A DNA stretch of 64,000 nucleotides from Saprospiraceae bacterium (GTDB taxonomy: Bacteria; Bacteroidota; Bacteroidia; Chitinophagales; Saprospiraceae), in assembly GCA_016715405.1 (NCBI GenBank), contig JADKAE010000028.1:6057-70056 (forward strand). The letters are read 5' to 3'. This document shows positions 38,556-50,316 of this stretch, one piece after another. Made by a program: the position numbers and the translations under genes. The notes under the pieces were generated by a model. It searched no databases, had not been told where the DNA came from, and saw only the letters and a list, made by a program, of their open reading frames with translations. The stretch's first letter is position 1. Each line of letters begins with the position of its first letter.

Positions 38556-38629
38556 GTGCATTATTCGTCCTGGCCATAGTCGTATTCGGCTATATGTGCT
38601 ACGTATTGGTTAGACCCGAAAAATTTTAA
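38552..38629 (+). CDS. kdpF: KdpF, potassium-transporting ATPase small subunit
   Basis: 25 residues: one helix (LFVLAIVVFGYMCYVLV) ending RPEKF, the usual KdpF tail. It stabilises the KdpFABC complex and lies 14 bp before kdpA. Confidence 0.85.
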   Translation: MSALFVLAIVVFGYMCYVLVRPEKF

Positions 38630-38643
38630 TAAAACCTCTCAAG

Positions 38644-40342
38644 ATGTACACAGAAATATTAGGGTTGGTCCTGATGTATGGGCTGGTCATATTATTGGCG
38701 ATACCGTTAGGACGCTACATCGGAAAAGTATTCAGCTACGAGTCCACCTGGCTCGATCGCATTTTCGATCCGCTCGACCGTCTGATTTTTCGATTAAGCG
38801 GGGTCGACGCAAAAAAAGAAATGACCTGGCAGCAACATTTGGTAGCGATGCTGGTCATCAATTGCTGTTGGTTAGTTATTTCCCTATTTGTACTCACCAA
38901 CATGGCCTGGCTGCCGCTTAACCCCGATGGGAATCCCTCTATGTCGGGTGATTTGGCGTTCAATACGGCGGTGAGTTTTGTCACCAACACCAACCTGCAG
39001 CACTATTCGGGAGAAACCGGATTATCGTATTTAGGGCAATTGACCTTAATGTTATGGCAATTTATCAGTGCAGCTACGGGTATCGCTGTTTGTGCGGTTG
39101 TTTTTATGGCGATGAAAGAAAAAACAACTGACAAACTCGGCAATTTCTACAGCTTTTTTGTCAGAAGCGCTACGCGAATCTTACTTCCGCTTGCTTTTAT
39201 CGTAGCCGCATTGCTTGTTTTCAACGGCGTGCCGATGACATTTGAAGGAAAAGCTGATATGATCACCCTCCAGGGCGATTCGGTGCAGGTAAGTCGTGGC
39301 CCTGTGGCCGCGTTTGTAGCCATCAAACAGTTGGGCACCAACGGCGGCGGTTTTTTTGGGGTCAACTCCGCGCATCCGCTCGAAAATCCCAATTATTTCA
39401 CCAATATCGTGGAAACCTGTAGCATCTTCCTGATCCCTATTGCCATGATATTCGCCTTCGGCTACGTGCTCAAAAGGCGGAAACTCGCCTTGATCATATT
39501 TGGGATAATGACCCTGGGTTTTTTGCTGTTGCTTATTCCATCTGTGATCAGTGAAATAAACGGCAACCCCGCTATCTCACAGATGGGTATCGGGCAGAAG
39601 GCGGGCAGCATGGAGGGAAAAGAAGTCCGCTTTGGGGCAGCCGCATCGGCTTACTGGGCCATCAACACCACCTGTACCAGCAATGGTTCTGTCAACGCCA
39701 TGCACGATAGCATGACGCCGCTCACCGGCATGTTTGCCCTACTCGGCATGATGGTCAACAGCTTTTACGGCGGTGTGGGGGTAGGTTTTTTAAACTTCTA
39801 CATTTTCATCATCCTCGCGGTATTCATCAGTGGATTGATGGTAGGCAGGACGCCTGAATTCCTGGGAAAAAATAGAAGCCGGCGAAATGAAAATCGCCAT
39901 GATCATTGCCTTGCTGCACCCCTTGCTCATCCTGGCCGGCACGGCCTTGTCGAGTTATCTGTATGCCGGAAACCCAACCCTATACGCGGGATGGCTGGCC
40001 AATCCCGGATATCACGGTTTCAGCGAAATGCTTTACGAGTTCACTTCGGCTTCTGCCAACAACGGCAGTGGATTTGAAGGGTTGGGCGACAATACGCCGT
40101 TTTGGAATATAGCCTGCGGACTGGTCATGTTATTTGCCCGGTATCTGCCTATCATCGGCCCTGTAGCCATTGCAGGTCATCTGGCAAGCAAAAAATACAT
40201 ACCGGAAGGCGCGGGTACGCTTCAAACTGACACGCCCACTTTTGGGATCATGGTATTTGCCGTTATCGCCATAGTAGCCGCCCTTGCCTTTTTCCCTGCA
40301 CTAACGCTTGGCCCGTTGGCCGAATATTTTTCTATTTATTAA
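38644..40342 (+). CDS. kdpA: KdpA, potassium channel-like subunit; frame broken at 39867-39872
   Basis: About 565 residues. The K+ filter-type loops are present: SFVTNTNLQHYSGE, LGTNGGGFFGVNSAHP, TTCTSNGSVNAMHD and SANNGSGFEGLG. KdpA is the membrane subunit that selects K+. The A6 run in PEFLGK is one base too long or two too short; a two-base loss is favoured because PEYLGKKIE is conserved. After the break the family sequence resumes (GEMKIAMIIALLHPLLIL). Confidence 0.93.
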
Positions 40343-40354
40343 TTCGATACGACG

Positions 40355-42374
40355 ATGAAATCCAAACATAATAAATCACTTTTCCAAAGGGATTTGGTCA
40401 CACAAGCGCTCCGGCAATCTTTCGTCAAACTCGATCCCCGGAAGATGTTTCGCAATCCGGTCATGTTTACCGTTGAAATCGGCACAGCCGTGATGTTAGT
40501 AGTAAGCATATGGGTAGCAAGCGGAGAAAAATCGCAAGGCAGCTTAGCTTATAATTTTGTCATTTTTTTCCTGCTTTTGCTCACCTTATTGTTTGCCAAT
40601 TTTGCCGAAGCCATTGCCGAAGCCAGGGGCAAAGCGCAAGCCGATTCGCTTCGCAAGACGCGAGAGGAAACGCCCGCCAGGCTGGAAAACGGTACGCTGG
40701 TTAGTTCCAGTATCTTAAAAAAAGGCGATATTTTTATTTGTGAAACCGGGGATGTTATACCCAGTGACGGCGAAATCATTGAAGGTTTAGCCACCATCGA
40801 CGAAAGCACCATCACCGGCGAAAGCGCGCCGGTGATCCGGGAAGCCGGCGGCGACAAAAGTGCCGTGACCGGGGGCACCAAAGTACTGAGTGATAAAATA
40901 AAAGTACTCGTAACCACCCAGCCTGGCGAGAGTTTTCTGGATAAAATGATTGCCCTGGTGGAAGGCGCCAACCGGCAAAAAACGCCCAACGAAATAGCAT
41001 TGACCATTTTGCTGGCGGGGTTTACGCTTGTATTTATTATAGTAACCGTAACCTTAAAGCCTTTTGCCGATTATGCCAACGCTCCCATCACCATTGCGGC
41101 GTTTATCTCTTTTTGTGTGTTTAATACCCACTACAATCGGCGGGTTGTTGTCGGCAATAGGTATCGCGGGCATGGACAGGGCCTTGCGGGCAAACATCAT
41201 CGCCAAGTCGGGCAAAGCGGTAGAAACCGCCGGCGACATAGATGTATTGCTGCTCGATAAAACGGGTACGATAACCATTGGAAACCGGAAGGCCACCCAT
41301 TTTTACCCGGCCGACGGCATCGATGAAAATTATTTTATCACTTGCGCCGTATTGAGTTCAATGGCAGATGATACCCCGGAAGGAAAATCGATCATCGAAC
41401 TGGCGGGCGTTGATCCATCTACTTTTCAGGTGCAAAACCCCATTTTCATCAAATTTACCGCCGAAACCCGCAGTTCGGGCATTGATTTTGACGGCCGGCG
41501 CATACGCAAAGGCGCCAGCGACGCCATAGCGCTTTTGGCAAATAATGCCGGCAACCAAATCCCCGCCGACACCGCGCAGAAGGTACAATTCATCTCCAGC
41601 AATGGAGGTACGCCGCTCGTTGTAGCAGAAAACGACAAAATAATCGGAGTAATCGAGTTGCAGGATATCATCAAACCCAACATCCACGAGCGCTTTGAAA
41701 GATTGCGCAAAATGGGGGTAAAAACCGTGATGGTGACGGGCGATAATCCGCTCACGGCCAAATACATCGCCGAAAAAGCCGGCGTAGACGACTACATCGC
41801 CGAAGCCAAACCGGAAGACAAGCTGGATTATATCCGCAAAGAACAGCAGACCGGCAAATTGGTAGCCATGATGGGCGACGGCACCAATGATGCGCCTGCG
41901 CTGGCTCAAGCCGATGTAGGCGTGGCTATGAATAGCGGCACCCAGGCAGCCAAAGAGGCGGGCAACATGGTAGACCTCGACAATGACCCCACCAAGTTGA
42001 TCGAAATCGTAGAAATCGGCAAACAATTGCTGATGACGAGGGGCACGCTGACCACGTTCAGCATCGCCAACGATGTAGCCAAGTATTTTGCCATTATTCC
42101 CGCTTTGTTTATTACCGCCATCCCGTCTTTGCAGGCGTTGAATATTATGAATCTGCACAGTCCTGAAAGCGCGATTCTTTCTGCCGTGATATTTAACGCC
42201 CTCATTATTCCGCTGCTCATACCGCTGGCGCTCCGGGGGGTGGCGTACAAACCGATAGGGGCAAGCGCCCTGTTGCGTCGCAACCTGTTAATTTACGGAC
42301 TTGGCGGCGTGATTGTGCCTTTTGTGGGGATTAAGCTTATTGATATATTAGTTTTTTTTTATTTTAAATTGTAA
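40355..42374 (+). CDS. kdpB: KdpB, ATPase subunit; frame broken at 41110-41114
   Basis: About 672 residues. P-type ATPase motifs: TGES (STITGESAPVI), DKTGT (LLLDKTGTITIGNR), GDGTNDAPAL, and the KdpB-typical CLIPTTIGGLLSAIGIAGMD helix. It hydrolyses ATP to drive K+ uptake through KdpA. One T too many in the run 41110-41114 splits the frame; removing it gives AFISFVCLIPTTIG. It starts 12 bp after kdpA and kdpC follows after 3 bp. Confidence 0.95.
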
Positions 42375-42377
42375 CTA

Positions 42378-42911
42378 ATGAAAACGCATTTTCTTCCAGC
42401 TATCAAGCTGACCATACTTTGTGCCATTTTATTTTCCGGCATTTACACCTGTGCTATATGGGGCATTGCTCAACTAAGCCCTCAACACGGCAAAGGAGAA
42501 ATTATTGAGATCGGGCAGGCATTTACTTCCGATCGTTATTTCTGGTCGAGGCCTTCGGCAGTGGGACACAATGCGGCGGGATCGGCGGGAAGTAACAAAG
42601 GGCCTTCCAATCCGGAATACCTGGCGGAAGTACAGGCCCGGATTGATACCTTCTTGGCCCATCACCCGGGCGTATCCAAAAGCGAAATCCCTGCCGACCT
42701 GGTAACGGCCGGCGGCAGCGGCCTGGATCCGCATATTTCGGTGGAGGCAGCCCGCGTTCAAGTAGGCAGAGTAGCCAGGGTAAGGCAACTGCCGGAAGAC
42801 CGGGTAGCCGGTATCGTACAACAACACACGGAAGGGCCTTTAGTCGGGCTGTTTGGGCCGTCCAGAGTTAACGTCCTGAAACTAAACCTTGCGCTTGACG
42901 AAATCAAATAA
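42378..42911 (+). CDS. kdpC: KdpC subunit
   Basis: 177 residues: one N-terminal helix (AIKLTILCAILFSGIYTCAIW) and a periplasmic domain with FTSDRYFWSRPSAVG, the family block NPEYLAEV and GSGLDPHISVEAA, ending NVLKLNLALDE. It is needed for assembly and ATP affinity of KdpFABC. The frame is intact. Confidence 0.95.
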   Translation: MKTHFLPAIKLTILCAILFSGIYTCAIWGIAQLSPQHGKGEIIEIGQAFTSDRYFWSRPSAVGHNAAGSAGSNKGPSNPEYLAEVQARIDTFLAHHPGVSKSEIPADLVTAGGSGLDPHISVEAARVQVGRVARVRQLPEDRVAGIVQQHTEGPLVGLFGPSRVNVLKLNLALDEIK

Positions 42912-42941
42912 TGGGTACTGCATGACCCTCAATTTATTTTA

Positions 42942-44063
42942 ATGACAGAAAAAGAGCAAAACGTACAACACTTCCTCGATCTGATAAAAAAATCGAGAAG
43001 GGGTAAATTTAAACTCTACATAGGGATGAGTGCCGGCGTAGGGAAATCGTACCGCATGCTGCAGGAAGCGCACGCCTTGCTGAGAAACGGCATCAACGTA
43101 AAAATAGGATACATAGAAACCCATGCCAGAAAAGAAACAGAAGAATTGATCGAAGGATTGCCGGTCATAGCCCGGAAAAAAATGTTTTACAAAGGAAAAG
43201 AGCTGGAAGAAATGGACTTGCAGGCCATCATCAGTCTGCATCCGGAAGTTGTCATTGTGGACGAACTCGCGCATACCAACATTCAGGGAAGTAAAAACGA
43301 AAAACGCTGGCAGGATGTACTGGATATTTTAGCAGCCGGCATAAATGTAATAAGCGCCGTAAACATACAGCACATAGAAAGCCTGAACGAGGATGTGAGG
43401 CAAATTACCGGCATAGAAGTCAAAGAGCGCGTACCCGACAGCGTATTGGCCCAGGCCGATGAAGTCGTCAATATTGACCTTGCCGCCGACGATTTAATCG
43501 GCAGGCTGAAAGAAGGTAAAATTTACCATCCTGAAAAAATCGAAACGGCATTACAAAACTTTTTCAAAAGCGAACATATCCTGCAACTTCGGGAATTGGC
43601 GTTAAAAGAAGTAGCTTCGCAAGTAGAGCGGAAAGTAGAAACCGAAATATCCCAAACGGCATTCCGGCACGAAAGATTTTTAGCCTGTATCAGCAGCAAT
43701 GAAAAAATGGCAAAAACAGTGATACGAAAAACAGCTCGCCTGGCTAATTATTACCACAGTAAATGGTATGTCTTGTATGTGCAAACCACGGCGGAACGGG
43801 CAGATAAAATTGCGCTTGACAAGCAGCGGCACCTTATCAATAATTTTAAATTAGCCACCGAACTAGGCGCCGAAATCATCAAAACAGAAAGTGATAAAAT
43901 CGCCCATGCGATTATCGAGCAGGCAGAAGCGCGCCATATTACTACGATATGCATCGGCAAACCGCATTTAAACCTGATTAAAATACTGATGTCCACTAAT
44001 GTCCTGAATGAGCTGCTAAAAAAACTGTCGAGTTATGATATTGACCTGGTAATACTATCTTAA
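42942..44063 (+). CDS. KdpD sensory domain protein without kinase domain
   Basis: 373 residues: KdpD N-terminal domain with Walker A GMSAGVGKSY and VDELAHTN, then a universal-stress-type domain (YHSKWYVLYVQTTAERAD ... ARHITTICIGKPH). The DUF4118 membrane region and histidine kinase of E. coli KdpD are absent; a separate kinase follows 1 bp later. It probably senses K+ or nucleotide status in the cytoplasm and acts on that kinase (inference). The frame is intact and somewhat AT-richer than the surrounding genes. Confidence 0.9.
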   Translation: MTEKEQNVQHFLDLIKKSRRGKFKLYIGMSAGVGKSYRMLQEAHALLRNGINVKIGYIETHARKETEELIEGLPVIARKKMFYKGKELEEMDLQAIISLHPEVVIVDELAHTNIQGSKNEKRWQDVLDILAAGINVISAVNIQHIESLNEDVRQITGIEVKERVPDSVLAQADEVVNIDLAADDLIGRLKEGKIYHPEKIETALQNFFKSEHILQLRELALKEVASQVERKVETEISQTAFRHERFLACISSNEKMAKTVIRKTARLANYYHSKWYVLYVQTTAERADKIALDKQRHLINNFKLATELGAEIIKTESDKIAHAIIEQAEARHITTICIGKPHLNLIKILMSTNVLNELLKKLSSYDIDLVILS

Positions 44064-44064
44064 C

Positions 44065-45808
44065 ATGAGAACAAAAACCAAACTCACCCTGGGCGTTGGG
44101 CTATTGTTTACTTTAATAGTCCTGCTGGCTGTTTTCAGCGTAATTCAGATCAACTCCCTGGCTGTTGACACCAGAAATATCCTGGAAGACAACTACCATA
44201 CGCTGGAATATGCCCGACACATGCTCAAAGCAGTGGATGAAATACATACAGAAAAAAAATGCCGTCCAAATTTTTGAAACTAATTTAGCCAGGCAACAAG
44301 CCAATGTTACCGAATTTGGCGAGATTGAAATCACAGAAAGCCTGGTCTTTCACTTCAATGAGTTGAAAACAAACCCACATGACACCCTTAAGCCCAGACT
44401 CATACGTGAGGATTTGAACTCCTTAATGTTGCTGAACATGAACGCCATTCACCGCAAAAGCATTCAAGCCGAACAAACAGCCCGAAATGCGGGGATGTGG
44501 ATTGCCATAACAGGCGCTTTGTGCTTTGTAATCGCTTTTATTTTACTTGTCAATTTGCCCGGCAACATCGCTAATCCCATAAAAGAGCTGACAGAAAGCA
44601 TCAAAGAAATCGCAGCGGGAAACTATGCCGAACGCGTGCATTTTGAAAGCCACAACGAGTTCAGAGAAATAGCCCTTTCGTTTAATACCATGGCTAAAAA
44701 GCTGCAAGAATACAACAACAGCAACCTTGCCAAATTGATGATGGAAAAAAAGCGGATAGAAACCCTGATAAACAATATGCACGATCCTGTTATAGGTCTG
44801 GATGAAAACAAAAAAGTAATATTCGCCAATCAGGTAGCCCTTCAGGTAACAGGTTTACAGGAAAGTGAATTAATTGGCAAACCTATTCAGGAAACGGCTA
44901 TTACCAATGACTTAATTCGCTCACTGACCCGGCAATTGATGGTTGAAGAGCCTACGTCAAGTACTGAAAAAGAAAGCTTGCTAAAAATTTATGCCAATGG
45001 CAAAGAAAGCTATTTTGAAAAAGAGATTTTATTTATAAAAATAACGCCGACCGGCGAGCAATCGGAGCAGCTCGCCGGTTACGTCATTTTATTGCGCAAT
45101 ATTACCGCCTATAAAGAATTAGACTTTGCAAAAACCAATTTTATCGCGACCGTTTCTCATGAATTAAAAACGCCCGTTTCTTCTATAAAAATGAGTCTTC
45201 AGTTATTAGACAACGAACAAATCGGCGTATTAAACGAGGAACAAAAAAACCTCCTAACCGGCATCAAAGACGATACCAACCGGATACTCAAAATAACCGG
45301 CGAGTTACTCAATATGACGCAGGTGGAAAGCGGCAATATCCAATTGAGTATTTTCCCGGCAGATCCGATAGAGATTTTGAATTATGCTATAAAGGCGGGT
45401 AAAGTACTCGCAGAACAAAAGAACATCACGTTTGATATCTCGAGCCCGGAGATTGTACCCAAAATATATGCCGACAGCGAAAAAACAGCCTGGGTATTAA
45501 CCAACTTGATTTCAAATGCTATACGCTACTCCTTCCCGAATTCTGTCATCTATCTCCGCATCCAGGAAAATCCCGATACGGTTACCATAGCAGTAAGAGA
45601 TACCGGTCAGGGCATTGCACCACAATACAAAGACAAAATATTCGACCGGTATTTTCGCATTCCGGGTTCTCAAAAAGAAGGCACTGGGCTTGGTTTGGCT
45701 ATCAGCAAAGAGTTTATCGAAGCCCAGGGAGGGCATATCAGCCTTGAAAGCGACTATGGCGCCGGGTGTACGTTTGCAGTAACACTAAATAAGTACTCCT
45801 CACAATAA
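44065..45808 (+). CDS. HAMP/PAS sensor histidine kinase; frame broken at 44252-44259
   Basis: The corrected product has 580 residues: TM helix (LGVGLLFTLIVLLAVFSVI), periplasmic helical region, second TM (MWIAITGALCFVIAFILL), HAMP, PAS (LINNMHDPVIGLDENKKVIF), HisKA with VSHELKTPVSS, and HATPase with NLISNAIRYSF, DTGQGI and GTGLGLAIS. One A too many in the run of eight breaks the frame early. It probably phosphorylates the sigma-54 activator at 36974 and works with the truncated KdpD. Confidence 0.9.
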
Positions 45809-46060
45809 AGCGATAAAACCAGAGCCCCTTGATTAAAGTCACTCCCAACTTGTGACTATAGTCACCGCATATTGATTCATTTATGACTCAATTTGCACAC
45901 ATAAGCCGTCTTAAACGGCGTTTATAAATCCTATCCTACTCCATACATACTCGATTGATAGCTTGGAAGGGAATTTCCCGCTCTCAAGCATAATACCGTT
46001 TTGGGGTAATCATATCCCGTAATAGAGTATGTTTTTTCACACATCTAAATACACCATTTT

Positions 46061-49000
46061 ATGAAAAGAATTTATTTCATAATCGCGCTATTAATTCCGT
46101 TGATTTTACCCGCTCAGGTCACGATCGACTGGGTGCAAAACACTGGAGGTATCTCGATTGCCCTGGATGGCAATAATAATGTATATACTGTAGATTATGT
46201 ATATAACCCCGGAGGTGATATCATCCTCACCAAGCGAAGCGCTACCGGTAATTTCATTTGGGAGGTTTCTTACGACCAAACTGACAATACCCGATGGGAA
46301 AGATTATCGTGGGTGGAGACGGACCAGCAGGGGAATGTGGTGGTAGTAGGTACTTCAATGTCGGGGTATTCCAACCCCGTGGAGGCAGCCAGCATTGTGA
46401 TGAAATTTGATCCCAACGGAAATTTACTATGGAGGAACGTCTACGAAGGTACTTTTGACGGTTCTTCAACCCGCAAGTGCCTGATCGATAATGCCAATAA
46501 TATTTACGTATTGGGGATGGGCAGCGGTCCCAACGGCTTTGTAACGAAAGTCAAAAAATTCTCTCCCTCAGGTACGGCCTTATGGTCTTATTTTGACAAT
46601 GCGGGAATAGGGAAAGGGGTGAATTTTAAATTTACGCCCGACAATCACATTGTCATTGCTGCACGAGGTATCACTGGCAGTATCAACGGGTATGCCAAAA
46701 TCGACTTGAACGGAAATCAGATCTGGAGTTTAGCTGGGGTGAATAGCCTTACCGTGGGTGATGCCGCAGGCGACGCTTTTGGCAACACCTATTGCGTGCA
46801 CGGCGAATACGTATCAAACGGCGGCACCGTCATCCGTAAAATATCTCCGAGCGGCGCACTCATTTGGTCGCACACCTATCCGATGAGCGGTTTCAGGATA
46901 GAAGTGGGCAGCGACAATATGCCGGTGATCAGCGGATTTCCGAATTCCGGCTCGGGCGGCTCTACCTTTCTAAAAGCCGATACGGAAGGCAATCAGGTGT
47001 GGTTTGTACCCGACGCCGACGGCCCCAACGCCTTCCTGTTGCATGCTCAAATGTATATCGACCAATACAACCACGTCTATCTCGCTGCGGGTACCCTCTT
47101 CGAAATGGGTATGTGCAAAGTGAACAGCGACGGTTCACCCGCCTGGTATAAAACCATCCCAGGGAGTTATGCCAACGGCTTCAGGGTCGGCAGCGATTAC
47201 CATGTGTATGTGGTGGGGGGTACCACCGCCCGCTTGATACAGGGTATTTCCTGTGCTATTCCCGGCGGTTTGGCAGTCTCCAACCTGACGGCCAACTCTG
47301 CCGCTTTAAATTGGAGTGCGGTAACAGGTGCATTGGGATACCAGGTGCAATACCGCCCAGTGGGCGCCGCCACCTGGCAAAGCAGTAGCTCGGCGACTAC
47401 CACACTTAACGTAACCGGATTATCTCCATTGACTTTATACGAATTCCGCGTATTGACGCAATGCGGCGCAGGCGTCAACAGCGACTGGTCGCAGGCCCTT
47501 CGGTTTACCACACAGGCCTTGCCTTGTGCGGCCCCAGTTGCCAACCAGCTTTTTGCCGACGGCATTACGACTACCAGCGCCTGGCTCAACTGCTCGCTGG
47601 GCGGCATGATTGCTTATGACTGGCGCTACCGGGTAGCCGGCGCCCAAAACTGGATAGATTTACCCTCCACTAATTCATCGTTTGTACAACTGACGGGGTT
47701 GACCCACTCCACTACTTACGAATTTCAGGTGGCTGTGCAGTGCAGCGTGAATTGGAGCGATTGGTCGGGTGTCCAAACATTTAATACAGATACGCCACCT
47801 TGCATCACGCCGACGCCGGCTCAATTATCTGTTACCAATATAACCAGCTCTGCTGTCCGGCTGAATTGTAGTATGACAGTCGTAGATCAATACGACTGGC
47901 GATACCGCGCAGCAGGTGCAGCCGGCTGGACCGACCTGCCTGCCACCATTTTGAATTTTTATAACCTCAATGGTTTAAACCAATTTACCAGTTACGAATT
48001 CCAGGTAGCCGTATTATGCCAAGGGGTTTGGACCGACTGGTCGGCGGCCAAATCGTTTACTACAGATGGAATTTGCCAGGCTCCTACCCTCTCGCAAATC
48101 TTTGCTACCAATGTTACTTCTTCTGCGGCCCGGCTCAATAGCTCGGTAAGCGGGGTAAACGCCTATGATTGGCGCTACCGCATACAGGGATCGGGTACAT
48201 GGACGGATTTACCCACTACCACCGTCAATTTTACAGATATCAGCGGTTTGGAAGGGTTAACTGCTTATGAATTTCAGGTAGCCGTTTTATGTGGCCAAGT
48301 GTGGAGCAGTTGGTCGGTGAGCCAGATATTTACGACCCCCTCGATTCCTTGCCCGGTACCTGACGTATCCCAACTATTAGTGACTAATATTACCACCACT
48401 ACCGCCATACTCAATTGCAGCCTTAGCGGAGTAAACAACTACGACTGGCGCTACCGGGTATTGGGTACGACGGCGTGGACCGACCTGCCCAGCACCAGTG
48501 TAAACGCGTTTGCATTAACCGGCCTGACGGCATCGACGCAATACGAATTCCAGGTAGCTGTGCAATGCGGCGCTATATGGACGGCGTGGTCGGAATCCAA
48601 ATTATTTATGACCCTCGATTCGGGATGTTTTGCGCCCGGCCTCAGCCAGCTTTTCGTGAGCAACATTATGCCAACGAGCGCAAGGCTCAATTGCTCCGTC
48701 ACCGGCGTCAATGCCTATGATTGGCGGTACAAGCGCAACACGGATGTAGATTGGACGGATTTGCCCACTACTACCGCCAACTTTACCGATATCAGCGGGC
48801 TCACGGCTTTATCGCAGTACCAGTTTCAAGTAGCCGTATTATGCGGCAACACCTGGAGTATGTGGTCGAGTGCGCTGCGCTTCCTCACGCCAGGCTCCAG
48901 TCTGGCCGCTAATGAGGAAAATGGATCTCAATTAAACGATTACGAAGAAATCGCGATGGTTGTAGTATATCCGGTACCTGCCGAAAATCAGTTGAATCTG

Positions 49001-49204
49001 AGCTACAATCTCCGGGATCATTCAACGCTTGTACTGACCATCATTGACGGCAACGGAAAAGTTGTTTACCAGGAGAACATGGGTTTACTACCGGCAGGCG
49101 AGCATAACAACGCCATTAATTTGCAGGCGTTTGTACCTGGCGTATATTACCTGCAGGTGCAGACAACACAAGGTATAATCAGGAAGCGTTTTCTGAAAAT
49201 GTAG
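46061..49204 (+). CDS. Secreted propeller/fibronectin type III repeat protein with T9SS sorting domain
   Basis: 1047 residues. Signal peptide MKRIYFIIALLIPLILPAQ, then about 370 residues of SBBP-like propeller repeats (GNVVVVGTSMSGY, FGNTYCVHGEYV). Six fibronectin type III repeats of about 90 residues follow, five with the motif YDWRYR and YEFQVAVQCG. A sorting domain closes (VVYPVPAENQLNLSY). It is probably a cell-surface adhesive or binding protein. The repeats are close paralogues, so copy number may change by recombination. The frame is intact. Upstream, 45809-46060 has no feature that I can support. Confidence 0.9.
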   Translation: MKRIYFIIALLIPLILPAQVTIDWVQNTGGISIALDGNNNVYTVDYVYNPGGDIILTKRSATGNFIWEVSYDQTDNTRWERLSWVETDQQGNVVVVGTSMSGYSNPVEAASIVMKFDPNGNLLWRNVYEGTFDGSSTRKCLIDNANNIYVLGMGSGPNGFVTKVKKFSPSGTALWSYFDNAGIGKGVNFKFTPDNHIVIAARGITGSINGYAKIDLNGNQIWSLAGVNSLTVGDAAGDAFGNTYCVHGEYVSNGGTVIRKISPSGALIWSHTYPMSGFRIEVGSDNMPVISGFPNSGSGGSTFLKADTEGNQVWFVPDADGPNAFLLHAQMYIDQYNHVYLAAGTLFEMGMCKVNSDGSPAWYKTIPGSYANGFRVGSDYHVYVVGGTTARLIQGISCAIPGGLAVSNLTANSAALNWSAVTGALGYQVQYRPVGAATWQSSSSATTTLNVTGLSPLTLYEFRVLTQCGAGVNSDWSQALRFTTQALPCAAPVANQLFADGITTTSAWLNCSLGGMIAYDWRYRVAGAQNWIDLPSTNSSFVQLTGLTHSTTYEFQVAVQCSVNWSDWSGVQTFNTDTPPCITPTPAQLSVTNITSSAVRLNCSMTVVDQYDWRYRAAGAAGWTDLPATILNFYNLNGLNQFTSYEFQVAVLCQGVWTDWSAAKSFTTDGICQAPTLSQIFATNVTSSAARLNSSVSGVNAYDWRYRIQGSGTWTDLPTTTVNFTDISGLEGLTAYEFQVAVLCGQVWSSWSVSQIFTTPSIPCPVPDVSQLLVTNITTTTAILNCSLSGVNNYDWRYRVLGTTAWTDLPSTSVNAFALTGLTASTQYEFQVAVQCGAIWTAWSESKLFMTLDSGCFAPGLSQLFVSNIMPTSARLNCSVTGVNAYDWRYKRNTDVDWTDLPTTTANFTDISGLTALSQYQFQVAVLCGNTWSMWSSALRFLTPGSSLAANEENGSQLNDYEEIAMVVVYPVPAENQLNLSYNLRDHSTLVLTIIDGNGKVVYQENMGLLPAGEHNNAINLQAFVPGVYYLQVQTTQGIIRKRFLKM

Positions 49205-49250
49205 TGCTTGCCCACGCACTCTTATGCCGTCAAGTAACGCGGATTTTATA

Positions 49251-49328
49251 ACCGCAGAGTTACACGGAGTTCACACGGAGTTACACTGAGTTAGAATTTG
49301 ACTCTGTGTGAACTCCGTGTAACGCTGT
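49251..49328. repeat. ACCGCAGAGTT family palindrome
   Basis: ACCGCAGAGTTACACGGAGT begins a left arm of about 10-11-bp units (GAGTTACACG, GAGTTCACACG, GAGTTACACT); the right arm (TGTGAACTCCGTGTAACGCT) is its near-complement. It lies between convergent genes. Confidence 0.8.
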
Positions 49329-49367
49329 AAAAAAGTATCGCTTTAGTTTTTCCCAAAGTTGACGACA

Positions 49368-50315
49368 TTAGTCCAAGGCTCCCATCAACGCCTCCACATC
49401 ATCTTGTGTATTGAAGGCATGGGCAGAAACCCGGATAGCGCTGCCACGGGTAGACACATAAATCTTTTTGCTTTGCAGGAGCTGCATCAAAGCGGTTTTA
49501 TCCATATGGGGCGGCAATTGAAAGCCGAAGAGGTGTTGTGCGCGCCAGTCGGGGTCTTCGAGTCCAAAGCCGTGGGCGAGCAGCCGGTCGATTAGCGGGG
49601 CGGTGAGGCGGCCGGCATAATCCTGGATGCGGGCGGGCTCCCATTCGAGCAATTGCGACAAAGCGGCGTCGAGCATGGGCATGAGCATAAAATTGCTGAA
49701 TTCGCCCATATCGTAGCGGGCAGCGCCGGGGAAATAAGCGTCGGTATAATTAGTGAGCGAAGAAAAATCGTGGGCATTGGCGCGGGTCATCCAGGAGTTT
49801 TCGAGGGGGAAGCCGTTGTTGAAATACGGGCTATAATAGGCCATGCCGATGCTGTAGGGGCCCATCATCCACTTATAGGCTGCTACTACCAGCGCATCTA
49901 TTTGGGCGGCTTGAACGTCGATAGGTTTGGCGCCGACCGATTGGGTGCCGTCTACGATAAACACAGCGCCGACTTCTTTGCAGCGGCGGCCGATGGCTTC
50001 CAGGTCGAAAATCGTGCCGTCGGTCCAGTGCACCGAAGAGATCAGCACCACTGCCGTATCGGCGTTGATGGTTTCGAGCAGTCGGTGGTTCCATGCCGCG
50101 CCTCTGCCTGCGCGGCTGTCGGGTGGCGGCGCCGCCGTGCGGCAGTCTGTGCCGTGGCGCCTGCACCAATCCTGGAGGGCATACACGCCGCTGGGGAATT
50201 CATCGGCGACAGTCACGGCGTGTTGACCCGGGCTACCGGGCACATTGGCCATTGCCGTGCTGAGTCCGTAGGATGCAGCGGGGAGTTGGAAGAGGTGTTT
50301 TTGTGGTGATAGCAC
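49368..50315 (-). pseudogene. Class V aminotransferase-like PLP enzyme, truncated at the 5' end
   Basis: 315 residues remain. PLP-fold blocks are present: SSVHWTDGTIFDLEAIG, VFIVDGTQSVGAKPID (Asp), and AAYKWMMGPYSIG (Schiff-base Lys). The first ~65 residues of the family are missing, because the frame begins at LPAASYGLSTAMANVP, normally well inside the protein, with only a GTG available. The break lies 2 bp from a GGTTGTG heptad run, and the next gene's stop codon sits directly on the other side. A deletion or repeat-linked rearrangement removed the start. Confidence 0.75.
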
Positions 50316-50316
50316 A

